Notes: generated from the sequence alone by a model not told the origin. A stretch of 64,000 nt of DNA from Comamonas fluminis (GCF_019186805.1 NZ_CP066783.1:2679501-2743500), one strand, 5' to 3'. Positions 53,254 through 62,350 are shown, numbered from the stretch's first letter. A program made the numbers and translations.

Positions 53254-53286
53254 TATAGCTGCAAGCGCTTATTCAATAAGCGCTTG
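53254..53286. repeat. Intergenic repeat copy (most perfect palindrome)
   Basis: TTATAGCTG followed by a perfect 12-bp palindrome CAAGCGCTTATT-c-AATAAGCGCTTG. It sits just after sstT and just before its terminator, and is the best-preserved member of the dispersed family. Confidence 0.65.
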
Positions 53287-53291
53287 AACCC

Positions 53292-53324
53292 AAAAAGGCC
53301 TGTCATTTTTACAGGCCTTTTTTT
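53292..53324. terminator. Bidirectional terminator between sstT and the ABC ATPase gene
   Basis: AAAAAGGCCTGT-cattttt-ACAGGCCTTTTTTT, a 12-bp stem with T-runs for both strands, between convergent genes. Confidence 0.9.
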
Positions 53325-53327
53325 ATT

Positions 53328-54008
53328 TCAGATGGCTCGCCCTGCTTCGATGGTGATGCTTCGGTCGCACTGGGCCGCAATGCTGCGGTCATGGGTCACC
53401 AGAATCAGGGTGGTGCCGCGCTCGCGGTTCAGGGCGAACATCAAATCCATGATGGTCTGGCCCGTCGCAAAGTCCAGACTGCCCGTGGGCTCGTCGGCCA
53501 GCAGCACCGCAGGCTCCACCACAAAGGCACGGGCCAGCGCCACGCGCTGCTGCTCGCCCCCCGACATCAGCTTGGGATAGTGGTTCAGGCGCTGGCCCAG
53601 GCCTACGCGCTCCATCATCTGCGTGGCGCGGGCACGTGCATCGCGTGCGCCGGCCAGCTCCAGCGGCAGCATCACGTTCTCCAGTGCTGTGAGGTTGCCC
53701 AGCAGCTGAAAGCTCTGGAACACAAAACCCATCTTCTGCGCCCGCAGTGCGGCGCGGTCGTCTTCGCTCAGGGCAAACAAGTCCTGCCCCTGCAATCGCA
53801 CCGTGCCACGACTGGGCGTATCCAGCCCCGCCAGTATGGACAGCAGCGTGCTTTTGCCAGAGCCAGACGCGCCCACAATCGCCACGGTTTCCCCTTCCCG
53901 GAATTGCAAGTCAATATCTCGCAAAATATCCAGCACGCCCGTGGAGTCCTGAACGGATTTGGCGAGGCTCTCAACGGTGATCAAAAAGGGGGTGGAAGTG
54001 TCTGGCAT
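53328..54008 (-). CDS. ABC transporter ATP-binding protein (YbbA/LolD-like)
   Basis: A 226-residue ATPase. Walker A is IVGASGSGKSTLLSIL, the signature is MSGGEQQRVALARAFV, Walker B is PAVLLADEPTGSL, and the H-loop is LVTHD. The type is the LolD/MacB/YbbA group that partners FtsX-like permeases. No permease gene follows; the next gene is sstT on the other strand. The start codon overlaps that of the divergent esterase gene by two bases, so each promoter lies inside the other gene or its neighbour. Confidence 0.9.
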   Translation of the reverse strand: MPDTSTPFLITVESLAKSVQDSTGVLDILRDIDLQFREGETVAIVGASGSGKSTLLSILAGLDTPSRGTVRLQGQDLFALSEDDRAALRAQKMGFVFQSFQLLGNLTALENVMLPLELAGARDARARATQMMERVGLGQRLNHYPKLMSGGEQQRVALARAFVVEPAVLLADEPTGSLDFATGQTIMDLMFALNRERGTTLILVTHDRSIAAQCDRSITIEAGRAI

Positions 54009-54675
54009 GAATCAATCGAGCAACGCAAAGATGGGAAAAGACCGCCGCCACTTTATCGCGCTTGCCCTGGCGCTGGGAATTTCGGGGCCTTGGGGCGCTG
54101 TCAATGCGCAGAACAAGACGGGGCCAGTGCTGGTGCTGGGTGACTCGCTGAGCGCCGAATACGGCCTGAACCGTGGCAAAGGCTGGGTCAAGCTGCTGGA
54201 GCAACGCCTGCAGGAGCAAAAGAATCCGCGCGCCGTGGTCAATGCCAGCATCAGCGGCGACACCACCTCGGGCGGACGCGCTCGCCTGCCTGCGCTGCTG
54301 AGCCAGCACAAGCCATCCATCGTGATTCTGGAGCTGGGCGGCAATGACGCCCTGCGCGGCCTGCCGCTGCAAAGCTCTCAGAGCAATATGGAAGCCATGG
54401 TCAAGGCCAGCCGCGATGCAGGCGCCAAAGTGATGCTGGTGGGCATGCAGGTGCCACCCAACTACGGCGCCAGCTATACCGAGCAGTTTGCGCAGATGTT
54501 TCAGAGCATCGCCAGCCAGAACAAGCTGCCCCTGCTGCCCTTTTTACTGGCCGGGTTTGGCGACAGCCCCGACGCCATGCAGTGGTTTCAGGCCGATCGC
54601 ATACACCCCAATGCCCAGGCCCAGCCCAGAATGCTGGAAAACGTCTGGCCCAAACTCAAACCCATGCTGAACTGA
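54007..54675 (+). CDS. tesA: GDSL-type arylesterase/thioesterase I
   Basis: A 222-residue SGNH hydrolase with a signal peptide (HFIALALALGISGPWGAVNAQ). The catalytic serine is in VLVLGDSLSAEYGL, the glycine and asparagine of the oxyanion site are in ASISGDTTSGG and ELGGNDALRG, and the Asp/His pair is DRIHPNAQ. It acts in the periplasm on acyl-CoA-like or ester substrates. Divergent pairing with a YbbA-like ATPase is the same as in E. coli (tesA/ybbA). ATG 54031 is an alternative start. Confidence 0.92.
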   Translation: MNQSSNAKMGKDRRHFIALALALGISGPWGAVNAQNKTGPVLVLGDSLSAEYGLNRGKGWVKLLEQRLQEQKNPRAVVNASISGDTTSGGRARLPALLSQHKPSIVILELGGNDALRGLPLQSSQSNMEAMVKASRDAGAKVMLVGMQVPPNYGASYTEQFAQMFQSIASQNKLPLLPFLLAGFGDSPDAMQWFQADRIHPNAQAQPRMLENVWPKLKPMLN

Positions 54676-54694
54676 GAAAACGGGGCAAGGCGCA

Positions 54695-54916
54695 TCAGTC
54701 GCTGCCCCCGTCACCACCGCCTCCGCTGTCTCCGCCACTGTCCCCACTGCTGTCAGAACTGCTGGAGTCGTCCCCGCAGTCTTCGCTAGCCCAGCCAGAA
54801 TCGCGGCCATCGTCGCCCGGCACGCTACGGGTGTCACGCCAAGACGAGCCGGAATCGGAAGTACGCCCCGCCGCATCCGGGCGCGGAGTCAAAAATTTTT
54901 TAAGCCATTCCCACAC
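54695..54916 (-). CDS. Small acidic Ser/Asp/Gly-rich protein, hypothetical
   Basis: A 73-residue frame starting at GTG. WEWLKKFLTPRPDAAG is an amphipathic, positively charged start, and the rest is a low-complexity S/D/G tail (SSSSDSSGDSGGDSGG). No family recognised. It lies between tesA and the DUF2189-like gene with no overlap. The biased composition could come from high-G+C sequence in a random frame, but the sharp switch from basic amphipathic to acidic tail argues for a real gene. Confidence 0.4.
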   Translation of the reverse strand: MWEWLKKFLTPRPDAAGRTSDSGSSWRDTRSVPGDDGRDSGWASEDCGDDSSSSDSSGDSGGDSGGGGDGGSD

Positions 54917-54984
54917 AGCGTTCCTTTTTACGGGCCTTTTTGAAGGCTTGTCTGCAGGCCCTGTCGATTGTCCGGACGCCTATT

Positions 54985-55791
54985 TCAGGCCTCTGCTGCA
55001 TTGTCTTCCACGGTGAAGACACTGGCCCTGTAGGCATGCCAGCTGGCACAACCCAGAACCGGCCCCACCACCACCAGCCCCGCGCCATAGAGCAGCATGG
55101 AGGCTGCCACCAGCGCCGTGATGATGACAGCCCACCACAGCATGACGCCCATATTGAGCCCCACCACGCGCATGCTGGTGATGCAGGCGGTCAAAGCGTC
55201 CGAATCCCTGTCCAGAATTGTGGGCAGGGCTACGACGGTGAAGCCAAAGACCAGCGCCGCAAACACACCGCCAACCAGAGTGTAGATCAGCAGAAATTCC
55301 CAGTTTTCAGGCCGCATTACCGTTTGCAGAATGCTCGCCGTGGTGGGCATGCCTGTATCAAATGAGATAGCAAACACCACCATGGCTGCGCGGCCCCAGA
55401 GCATTTCCAGCACCATCAGCACCATGACCAGCATGCCCATGCTTTGCAGATGCCCGCTCCAGCAGTCCAGCGACGCGCCCAGCTGCGGCTGCTGCCCTTG
55501 TTCCAGCCTGTGGCTGACTTCATACAAACCCATGGCCAGAAATGGACCGACCAGCAAACAGCCGCTGGCCATGGACATCACATATTCAGGGCTGGCGCGA
55601 AACACCCAGCCCAACAGCAGCGCCATGCCCCAGAAACACAGGCCATAAAACAGTGCAATCCACGGTGCCCGCATCACATCACGCGTACCCAGCACCAGCC
55701 ACTGCCAGGGCTGCGCCCAGCGCAGGTGGCGAACATGCAGTGCCGCAGGGTCTGCGGGGGTGTTGTTGTCGGAAACAGGGGAAGCTTGCAT
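54985..55791 (-). CDS. DUF2189-like integral membrane protein
   Basis: A 268-residue protein with about six membrane segments (WIALFYGLCFWGMALLLGWVF, LVGPFLAMGLYEVSHRLEQG, GMLVMVLMVLEMLW and others). VRHLRWAQPWQWLVLGTRDVMRAP and GPFLAMGLYEVSRRLE-like stretches match the DUF2189 family as I remember it. No function is known. ATG 55791 follows AAGGG; the frame opens earlier at 55848. Monocistronic. Confidence 0.8.
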   Translation of the reverse strand: MQASPVSDNNTPADPAALHVRHLRWAQPWQWLVLGTRDVMRAPWIALFYGLCFWGMALLLGWVFRASPEYVMSMASGCLLVGPFLAMGLYEVSHRLEQGQQPQLGASLDCWSGHLQSMGMLVMVLMVLEMLWGRAAMVVFAISFDTGMPTTASILQTVMRPENWEFLLIYTLVGGVFAALVFGFTVVALPTILDRDSDALTACITSMRVVGLNMGVMLWWAVIITALVAASMLLYGAGLVVVGPVLGCASWHAYRASVFTVEDNAAEA

Positions 55792-56027
55792 GCGGAGCCC
55801 TTCATGTTTGCCGGGCCCCATCCGGGATGGCAGTGCGGGCCTGTGCACACAAGTTACCGCTCAGGCCAAGGCTTGGCATTGCGGAAAGCCCGCAAGTGCC
55901 AACCCTGATGCACTATCGATTCATGAGCAGCCTGCGCATGCTATTCATGGACATTCAATAGATATACCCATGAAATTGATGAATATCAATCGCAGCCAGC
56001 TATTGAATCAAGAGCGATCTTGCACCC

Positions 56028-57266
56028 TCAGGCAAACGCTTTTTGCAGCGCCTGCGCCAGATCGGCCTGCAAGTCGGCCGCATCTTCCAGACCAATGGCA
56101 AAGCGCACCACCGTGCCTGCTTTGATATGCGGCGTAGCGCGACTGCGCATCTCGGCCAGTTCGTAAGGCACGACCAGACTGACAGGACCGCCCCAGCTGT
56201 AGCCAAGCTTGAAGAGCTGCAGGCTGTCGCAGAATCGGTCCACAGCGGCCTGATCAAAGCGCTCATCAATCACCACGCTGAACAGGCCTGCTGCCACACC
56301 TTCGCTGTTTCCTCCTTGAGCGCACAGCTGCTTCCAGTGCGCATGGCCGGGGGCATCGGGCATGGCGGGGTGCAGCACCTGCACCACGGCGCTTTGCGTG
56401 GCCAGCCACTGCGCCAGCTGGCGCGCAGCCTTGTCCTGTGCGTGGTAGCGCAGGCCAATGCTGGGCAGGCTGCGCAGCACGGCTTCGGCATCATTGCCGC
56501 TCACGCCCAGACCCATGCGCATATGCGAGAGCTTGATGCGCATATGCAGCGGCTGATTGCGCGTGATGATGCTGCCCATCAGCACATCGCCGCCACCGCT
56601 CGGATATTTGGTCAACGCATGGGCCGTGACATCCACGCCCAGACTGCCGCCATCCCCCAGCAAATCGAAAGGCTTGAATGCCAGCCCCGCACCCCAGGTG
56701 TTGTCCAGCACCGTGGTAATGCCTTTTTCGCGGCACAGGCGCACCTGCGCGATCAGATCGGGGAATTCCATGGTGACCGAGCCAGGGGCTTCGAGCCAGA
56801 CCAGCCGGGTGGCAGGCGTGATCCTGGCGGCCAGATCTTCCACACTGGTGGGGTCGTAATACTGGTGCGTGACGCCGAAGTGGGCCAGCTCGCCCTCGGT
56901 AATCGTCTTGTTGGGGCCATAGACGTTATCGGGCACCAGCACCTCATCGCCAGTCTTGAGCAGCGCCAGCGAGGTGGTGGCAATGGCCGCCAGCCCGCTG
57001 GGCACCAGCAGGCATTGCAAGCCGCCTTCCAGCGTGGCCAGGCGCTCCTCCAGCGTGTATGTGGTGGGCGTGCCATGCAGTCCGTAGGTGTAGCTGCTTT
57101 TGTCCAGCCAGCGGCGATCGCGCATGGCCTGCACGTTCTCGAAGAACACGGTCGATGCCTTGTGCACCGCAGGCACCGGCGCAGCAAAATCGGCAGGCGC
57201 CTGATACGGATGGTGAATCAGATGGGTGGAGAGCTTGATTGCGGCTTGGTCTTTGGCTTGGGTCAT
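56028..57266 (-). CDS. metC: Cystathionine beta-lyase / Cys-Met metabolism PLP enzyme
   Basis: A 412-residue PLP enzyme of the Cys/Met metabolism family. VPAVHKASTVFFENVQAM and YTYGLHGTPTTYTLEERLATLEGG form the N-terminal arm, the cofactor Asp is in TVLDNTWGAGLAFKP, and PLP binds the lysine in AHALTKYPSGGGDVLMG. It resembles MetC, which cleaves cystathionine to homocysteine. Trans-sulfuration lyases of other specificity are possible, so the symbol is tentative. A BON lipoprotein gene ends nearby on the same strand. Confidence 0.85.
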   Translation of the reverse strand: MTQAKDQAAIKLSTHLIHHPYQAPADFAAPVPAVHKASTVFFENVQAMRDRRWLDKSSYTYGLHGTPTTYTLEERLATLEGGLQCLLVPSGLAAIATTSLALLKTGDEVLVPDNVYGPNKTITEGELAHFGVTHQYYDPTSVEDLAARITPATRLVWLEAPGSVTMEFPDLIAQVRLCREKGITTVLDNTWGAGLAFKPFDLLGDGGSLGVDVTAHALTKYPSGGGDVLMGSIITRNQPLHMRIKLSHMRMGLGVSGNDAEAVLRSLPSIGLRYHAQDKAARQLAQWLATQSAVVQVLHPAMPDAPGHAHWKQLCAQGGNSEGVAAGLFSVVIDERFDQAAVDRFCDSLQLFKLGYSWGGPVSLVVPYELAEMRSRATPHIKAGTVVRFAIGLEDAADLQADLAQALQKAFA

Positions 57267-57357
57267 GGGGGAATATTAGAGCCTGTTGACACTGCCCCCG
57301 CCGTTACCGAACGCAAATGGCACTTGGCGCACCACGGCATCCGCACCTGCAGACGTA

Positions 57358-57389
57358 AAAAAGCCAGAGGGCTTGCGCGCTCTGGCTTT
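57358..57389. terminator. Terminator of the BON lipoprotein gene
   Basis: AAAGCCAGAG-ggcttgcgcg-CTCTGGCTTT hairpin; on the minus strand it ends in a T-run, 29 bases after the lipoprotein stop. Confidence 0.8.
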
Positions 57390-57416
57390 GAGGTGATGGT
57401 CGCTGATGAAAAAGAA

Positions 57417-57929
57417 TCAGCTGGCCTTCACGGTCAGGTTGTTGGTCACCGAGGTCACGCCCTTGGCAGCCTTGGCAATGTCGCCAGCCTGGGTCTTGAC
57501 GGATTCGGAAGGAACCGTGCCGTTCAGAGTGACCACGCCACCCTTGGTGTCCACATCAATTTGCAGAGCACTGATTTCAGGAGCCTTGATCAGCTCGGTC
57601 TTCACGCCAGCGGTGATGCCTGCGTCGTCCAGAGCTGCGCCCACGGAAGCAGCGCCTGCTTCAACCTTCTGGCCTGCGGTGTCAGCAGCACCGGCGATCT
57701 TGTCGCCAGCCTTGTCCAGTGCGTTGGAAGTTGCGTCGCCAGCCTTGGCTGCGCCATCTTCAATCTTGTTGCCTGCGTTCTGGGCAGCTTGCTCAGTCTG
57801 CGAAATGGCGGAATCCAGCTTTTGACCGGCAGTCTTGTTGTCGTCAGACTTGCCGCAGGCGGCCAGACCAAAGGCCAGAGCTGTCACAGCCAGAATGTGG
57901 ACGGAACGCTTGAATACGATAGATGCCAT
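57417..57929 (-). CDS. BON-domain lipoprotein
   Basis: A 170-residue exported protein. The signal peptide ends in the lipobox FGLAACG, giving a lipid-anchored Cys25. A long alanine/lysine/aspartate-rich helical spacer (KLDSAISQTEQAAQNAGNK and similar repeats) follows. The C-terminal BON domain (about 103-165; VKTELIKAPEISALQIDVDT, VVTLNGTVPSESVKTQAGDI) binds phospholipid or peptidoglycan-associated partners. It is OsmY-like in role: envelope stress. A new Asp at +2 would favour inner membrane retention by the E. coli rule, but here +2 is Gly, so outer membrane sorting is likely. Confidence 0.88.
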   Translation of the reverse strand: MASIVFKRSVHILAVTALAFGLAACGKSDDNKTAGQKLDSAISQTEQAAQNAGNKIEDGAAKAGDATSNALDKAGDKIAGAADTAGQKVEAGAASVGAALDDAGITAGVKTELIKAPEISALQIDVDTKGGVVTLNGTVPSESVKTQAGDIAKAAKGVTSVTNNLTVKAS

Positions 57930-58101
57930 TTTTGGTTCTCCCTTAATGCCTAAACAAAATTGAAGGCTTAATGTATGCAGTCCCTGCAGACCAACACATG
58001 CGAACAGCCCTCAGTTGTTTGTAGGACAAATTTGGAAGCAGGTTCTGTGGCCCTATCACAGTTACGTGCCAAATCATTTCGTTACCCTGACAATATGCCC
58101 C

Positions 58102-59784
58102 ATGCATTCCCTGGCTCGCTGGCTTCCTTTCCTCAACTGGCCCAAACCCACTGCATCGCTGCTGCGCGGTGAATTCTGGGCGGGCCTCACCGTCGGGCTG
58201 ATGCTGCTGCCCCAGGGCGTGGCCTATGCGGCACTGGCCGGCATGCCACTGATTACAGGCATCTACGCCTCCATCATTCCGGCAGCCGTGGCTATTTTGT
58301 TCAGCCCATCGCCACGTCTGGGGGTGGGCCCCACGGCGCTGAGTGCCTTGCTGATTGGCGCCTCGCTCACCGGCATGGCCGAGCCGGGCTCGGCGCAGTG
58401 GGTGGTGCTGGCAGCGTGGATGGCGATTCTGTCCGGTCTGGTGCAGGCCGTGCTGGGCATGGTGCGGGCGGGCTGGCTGCTCAATCTGGTCACATCGCCT
58501 GTGCTGGCAGGCTTTACGCAGGCCGCTGCTGTTCTGATTCTTGCCTCGCAACTGCCTACGCTGCTGGGCATGCGTGCGGACTGGGCCACGGTCTGGCACT
58601 CACCGTCCATCTATCTGTTTGACTGGCATTCCATCGCCTACGGGCTGGCCAGCATGGCACTGCTGATGCTGGCCAAAAAGTGGCGTCCCGCCTTCCCCTC
58701 GGCCATTTTCATCATCGCGCTGACAGGAATCATCAGCTGGGCTACGGGGTTTGCTGATTCCGGCGGCGCTGTTGTGGGCCACTTGCCTGCGGGACTGCCC
58801 TATTTCCAGTGGCCCGGCATGCTGGACTGGGAGCAATTCGGCGCGCTGGTCATGCCAGTGCTGGTGCTGTCCCTGGTGAGCTTTCTGGAGACGGCCTCCA
58901 GCGCTCAGGTCGAGCATCAGCAGGCTGGCACGCGCTGGAACGAAAATCAGGATCTGGTGGCACAGGGCCTGTCCAAGGTCAGCGCCGGTCTGTTCGGCAG
59001 CTTTGCCACCAGCGCCTCGTTTTCGCGCTCCGCCGTCAACCTGCTGGCCGGTGCCAAGACGGGCTATGCCAATGTGTTCTCCATCCTGCTGGTCGTGGTG
59101 GTGGTGCTGTGGTTTATTCCATGGCTCTACCACGTACCTCAGGCAGCGCTTGCGGCGATTGTGATTACCGCGGTGCTCAATCTGATCAAGCCGCAACAGA
59201 TTCTGGGCCTGTTCAAAGTCTCGCGCGTCGAGGCCTGCATCAGCGTCACCACACTGGCGCTCACAATTTTGACAGCGCCGCGCATGTACTGGGGCGTGCT
59301 TGCGGGCATTGCACTGACGCAGGCCTATTTTCTGTACCAGCATCTGCACCCGCGCATCATTGAAGTGGGTCTGCACGCCGATGGCAGTCTGCGCAGCCGC
59401 CAGCTATGGCAGCTGCCGCCTCTGGCGCCCAAGGTCATGGCGCTGCGTATGGATGCCGATCTGGACTTTGCCACCGCCTCTGCGCTGGAGCGGTATGCCA
59501 CCGAGGCCCTGCAGCAAAACCCCGGCTGCACCGACATGGCCCTGCTCATGGAGTCCATCAACAGCATCGACATCACCGGTGTCGAGACTTTTGCTCGCCT
59601 GGAACGCATGGTGGCAAAGCGCGGCGGCACACTGCATGTGGTGGGCTTGAAGCTGCCAGCGCAAAAGCGGCTGGAGCGCGCAGGCCTGCTGCAGCGGCAA
59701 GGCAGCATCATTGCGCTGTACCGCACCAGCAGCGAGTTTCTGGCCCGCCTGAGCAGCACTGCCCAGAGCGCATCTTTGCCCTGA
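58102..59784 (+). CDS. SulP family anion permease
   Basis: A 560-residue membrane protein. FWAGLTVGLMLLPQGVAYAALAGMP is the SulP signature region (shown in part), with about ten to twelve more helices. The STAS domain lies at the C-terminus (about 440-550; MALLMESINSIDITGVETFARL). It would import sulfate or another anion, for example bicarbonate or dicarboxylate. ATG 58102 is preferred; the frame opens at 58015. It sits upstream of a GGDEF gene with no regulatory link visible. Confidence 0.9.
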   Translation: MHSLARWLPFLNWPKPTASLLRGEFWAGLTVGLMLLPQGVAYAALAGMPLITGIYASIIPAAVAILFSPSPRLGVGPTALSALLIGASLTGMAEPGSAQWVVLAAWMAILSGLVQAVLGMVRAGWLLNLVTSPVLAGFTQAAAVLILASQLPTLLGMRADWATVWHSPSIYLFDWHSIAYGLASMALLMLAKKWRPAFPSAIFIIALTGIISWATGFADSGGAVVGHLPAGLPYFQWPGMLDWEQFGALVMPVLVLSLVSFLETASSAQVEHQQAGTRWNENQDLVAQGLSKVSAGLFGSFATSASFSRSAVNLLAGAKTGYANVFSILLVVVVVLWFIPWLYHVPQAALAAIVITAVLNLIKPQQILGLFKVSRVEACISVTTLALTILTAPRMYWGVLAGIALTQAYFLYQHLHPRIIEVGLHADGSLRSRQLWQLPPLAPKVMALRMDADLDFATASALERYATEALQQNPGCTDMALLMESINSIDITGVETFARLERMVAKRGGTLHVVGLKLPAQKRLERAGLLQRQGSIIALYRTSSEFLARLSSTAQSASLP

Positions 59785-59856
59785 GACATAAATGGACACC
59801 CGCATGCGCAGCCGCTGCTGCGACTGCTACACTTGATTGAAATTTCGTAGCAAGTC

Positions 59857-60657
59857 GTGACTTCTCCCGCCTCTCATCAATCCGTGTTTCTGCGCGAACT
59901 GCGTCTGGCCACCGCTCACAACCTGGTGACACGGGCTGGCGGTCAGGAGATGCGCCTGCCCACGGATACGCCCACGCAATACCTCCAGGCGCTGATTGAC
60001 GGTCTGTGCGCGCTCTCACTGCGCGACACGCTTACCGGCCTTGCCAACCGCCGCCACTTTCGCACCGTGATCGAGCGTGAAATTGACCGCGTGGCACGCT
60101 CTGGTGAAACCGCCTTGCTGCTGATGCTGGACATCGACCACTTCAAGCAGATCAACGACGAGCACGGCCATATTGCTGGCGACATGGTGCTGCAATCCGT
60201 CGCCCAGTCGCTGGCATCCGGCATACGCCCCATGGATACGCTGGCCCGCTACGGCGGCGAGGAATTTGCCATCGTGCTGCCTGTGTGCCCTGTGCACTTT
60301 GGCCATTCAGTGGCTGAGCGGCTGCGCCAAGCCATCCAGAACACTCCGGTGCAAGTCAACCCCAGCACCACCATCCATGTCACCGTCAGCATCGGTGGCG
60401 TCTATGCCCTGCAGTGGATTCGCAGCACGGCGCAGCTGTGGACGGAGCGCGCCGACCGTCAGCTGTATCTGGCCAAATCATCCGGGCGCAACTGCGTGCG
60501 CCTTGAAGAGCCGCCCGACAGTACCGTGAGTGCCGAGGAAAAAAGCATGCTTTTCAGCCCTTTAGCCGTCGATGTCATCGTGGAAAATGGCTTGGAAAAT
60601 AACTCAGCCCAACACGACGTAAGTACCGACGCCCCAAGCCAGGTCATAACGCCTTGA
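59857..60657 (+). CDS. Diguanylate cyclase (GGDEF domain)
   Basis: A 266-residue protein with a short N-terminal region and one GGDEF domain (about 57-215). DTLTGLANRRHF, the metal-binding MLDIDHFKQINDEHGH and the active loop RYGGEEFAIVLP are intact, so it should make c-di-GMP. No RxxD inhibitory site is visible upstream of GGEEF. Start codon GTG. The tail of about 50 residues is disordered. It ends 4 bases before a MinD/FlhG-like gene, suggesting co-expression. Confidence 0.92.
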   Translation: MTSPASHQSVFLRELRLATAHNLVTRAGGQEMRLPTDTPTQYLQALIDGLCALSLRDTLTGLANRRHFRTVIEREIDRVARSGETALLLMLDIDHFKQINDEHGHIAGDMVLQSVAQSLASGIRPMDTLARYGGEEFAIVLPVCPVHFGHSVAERLRQAIQNTPVQVNPSTTIHVTVSIGGVYALQWIRSTAQLWTERADRQLYLAKSSGRNCVRLEEPPDSTVSAEEKSMLFSPLAVDVIVENGLENNSAQHDVSTDAPSQVITP

Positions 60658-60661
60658 GACG

Positions 60662-61513
60662 ATGGACACCTTGGCCCCACACCCTACCCTGCCCGCCTAC
60701 ATCTCCATGGAAGATGCCCTGCGCGCACCCGGCCGCACCAAGCAGGCCCACATCATTGCCGTCACCAGCGGCAAGGGCGGCGTGGGCAAGACTTTTGTTT
60801 CCGCCAACCTGGCCGCTGCACTCACCCGCCACGGCTTCAACGTGCTGGTGCTGGATGCGGACCTGGGCCTGGCCAATCTGGATGTGGTGCTGAACCTCTA
60901 CCCCAAGGTCACGCTGCACGACGTATTCACCGGCCGCGCCACCCTGGAAGAGGCCATTCTTCCTGCGCCCGGCGGTTACTCCGTGCTGCTGGCAGGCTCA
61001 GGCATGATCGAATACTCGCGCCTGACACCCGAGATTCGCAGCCAGTTCATGCAGACCATCGACACGCTGCGCCCGCGCTACGACATCATCCTGCTGGACA
61101 CCGGCGCGGGCATTTCCGATGTGGTGCTGTTCTCTGTCTCCATGGCAACCGAAGTGCTGGTCGTGGCCACGCCCGAGCCTACTTCGCTGACCGATGCCTA
61201 CGCCGCCATCAAGGTGCTGGCCACGCAGCAAAAGCGCCAGCAGATTCGCCTGGTCATCAACCAGGCCCTGCGCCCTGGTGACGGCCGCGCCATCACTGGC
61301 CAGCTGCAGCAGGTGCTCAACCGTTTTGTCACCACCGAGTCTGGCCAGCCGCTTCAGCTGACCTACTGGGGGGATATTCCGCTCGATTCCTCGGTGCGCG
61401 ATGCCGTAATGCGCCGCCAGCTGCTGCTGCAATCCATGCCCGGAGCGCCCGCTTCGCTGGCAGTGGCACAGCTGTCCAATAAAATCAAGGCTGCGCTGAC
61501 GGCCCCGGCCTAA
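60662..61513 (+). CDS. MinD/ParA family ATPase, FlhG (FleN)-like
   Basis: A 283-residue deviant Walker ATPase. IIAVTSGKGGVGKTFVSANLA is the P-loop (about residues 33-51 in part), LDADLGLANLDVVLNLYP is switch I, and ILLDTGAGISDVVL is the Walker B region. DLGLANLD and the following NLYPKVTLHDVF match FlhG/YlxH ATPases that set flagellar number rather than MinD. The usual C-terminal amphipathic MinD helix is not evident. Adjacent GGDEF supports a motility or surface-behaviour role (inference); no flagellar genes are near. Confidence 0.85.
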   Translation: MDTLAPHPTLPAYISMEDALRAPGRTKQAHIIAVTSGKGGVGKTFVSANLAAALTRHGFNVLVLDADLGLANLDVVLNLYPKVTLHDVFTGRATLEEAILPAPGGYSVLLAGSGMIEYSRLTPEIRSQFMQTIDTLRPRYDIILLDTGAGISDVVLFSVSMATEVLVVATPEPTSLTDAYAAIKVLATQQKRQQIRLVINQALRPGDGRAITGQLQQVLNRFVTTESGQPLQLTYWGDIPLDSSVRDAVMRRQLLLQSMPGAPASLAVAQLSNKIKAALTAPA

Positions 61514-61564
61514 GCTCTGCCACCGTCGGCCGAGCTGCCGAGTGGTCGCCGCCCGGATATCGAC

Positions 61565-62335
61565 GTGGCCGACATACTCAACATCTCCTGCTACAAATTC
61601 ACGCCCCTGCCCGACGCCGATGAGCTGCGCGAAACCCTGCGGGCGCGCGCTCTGGAACTGGACCTCAAAGGCACAGTGCTGCTGGCCGAAGAAGGCATCA
61701 ACTTCTTTCTGGCTGGCCCCGGCGAAGCCGTGCACCGCTTTATCGACCTGCTCAAGCAAGACCCGCGCTTTGCCGACCTGAACCCCAAGGAAAGCTGGTC
61801 CAGCCATGTGCCGTTTCGCAAGATGCTGGTCAAGGTCAAGCGTGAAATCATCCGCATGGACCACCCCTCCATTCGCCCCGCCAATGGCCGCGCACCCTCC
61901 GTCGCGCCAGCCACGCTGCGCCGCTGGCTGGAGCAAGGCCATGACGACGAGGGCCGTGAAGTCGTCACACTGGACACCCGCAACGACTACGAAGTGGACG
62001 AAGGCGCATTTGCCGGAACCATTGACTGGCGCCTGACCAAGTTCACCGAATTCCCGCCCGCCCTGCGCGAGCACAAGGCCGAGTTCGAAGGCAAAACCGT
62101 GGTCAGCTACTGCACCGGCGGCATACGCTGCGAAAAAGCCGCCATCCTGATGCGGGAAGAAGGCATTGAAAATGTCTACCAGCTTGAAGGCGGCATCCTC
62201 AAATACTTTGAGGAAACCGACGGCAAGTTCTATGACGGCGGCTGCTTCGTCTTCGACGGGCGTGACTCGCTGGGAACAGACCTGGAGCGCACACCGCTGG
62301 TGCACCCACGGCCTATCAAGAAGCATTTGCTGTAA
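61565..62335 (+). CDS. trhO: tRNA uridine(34) hydroxylase, rhodanese type
   Basis: A 256-residue protein with an N-terminal ferredoxin-like domain (LDLKGTVLLAEEGINFFLAG) and a rhodanese domain (VTLDTRNDYEVDEGAFAGT), with the catalytic Cys in VVSYCTGGIRCEKAAILM. This is the YceA/TrhO architecture; the enzyme hydroxylates U34 of some tRNAs using O2. Start codon GTG 61565. The C-terminus carries PIKKHLL rather than a zinc motif. Confidence 0.92.
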   Translation: MADILNISCYKFTPLPDADELRETLRARALELDLKGTVLLAEEGINFFLAGPGEAVHRFIDLLKQDPRFADLNPKESWSSHVPFRKMLVKVKREIIRMDHPSIRPANGRAPSVAPATLRRWLEQGHDDEGREVVTLDTRNDYEVDEGAFAGTIDWRLTKFTEFPPALREHKAEFEGKTVVSYCTGGIRCEKAAILMREEGIENVYQLEGGILKYFEETDGKFYDGGCFVFDGRDSLGTDLERTPLVHPRPIKKHLL

Positions 62336-62350
62336 TTGCTCTTAAAAACA

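Noticed and set aside
60662..61513. Chromosome-partition ParA or division MinD
   Set aside because: No parB, minC or minE nearby and the residues after the P-loop fit the FlhG group better.
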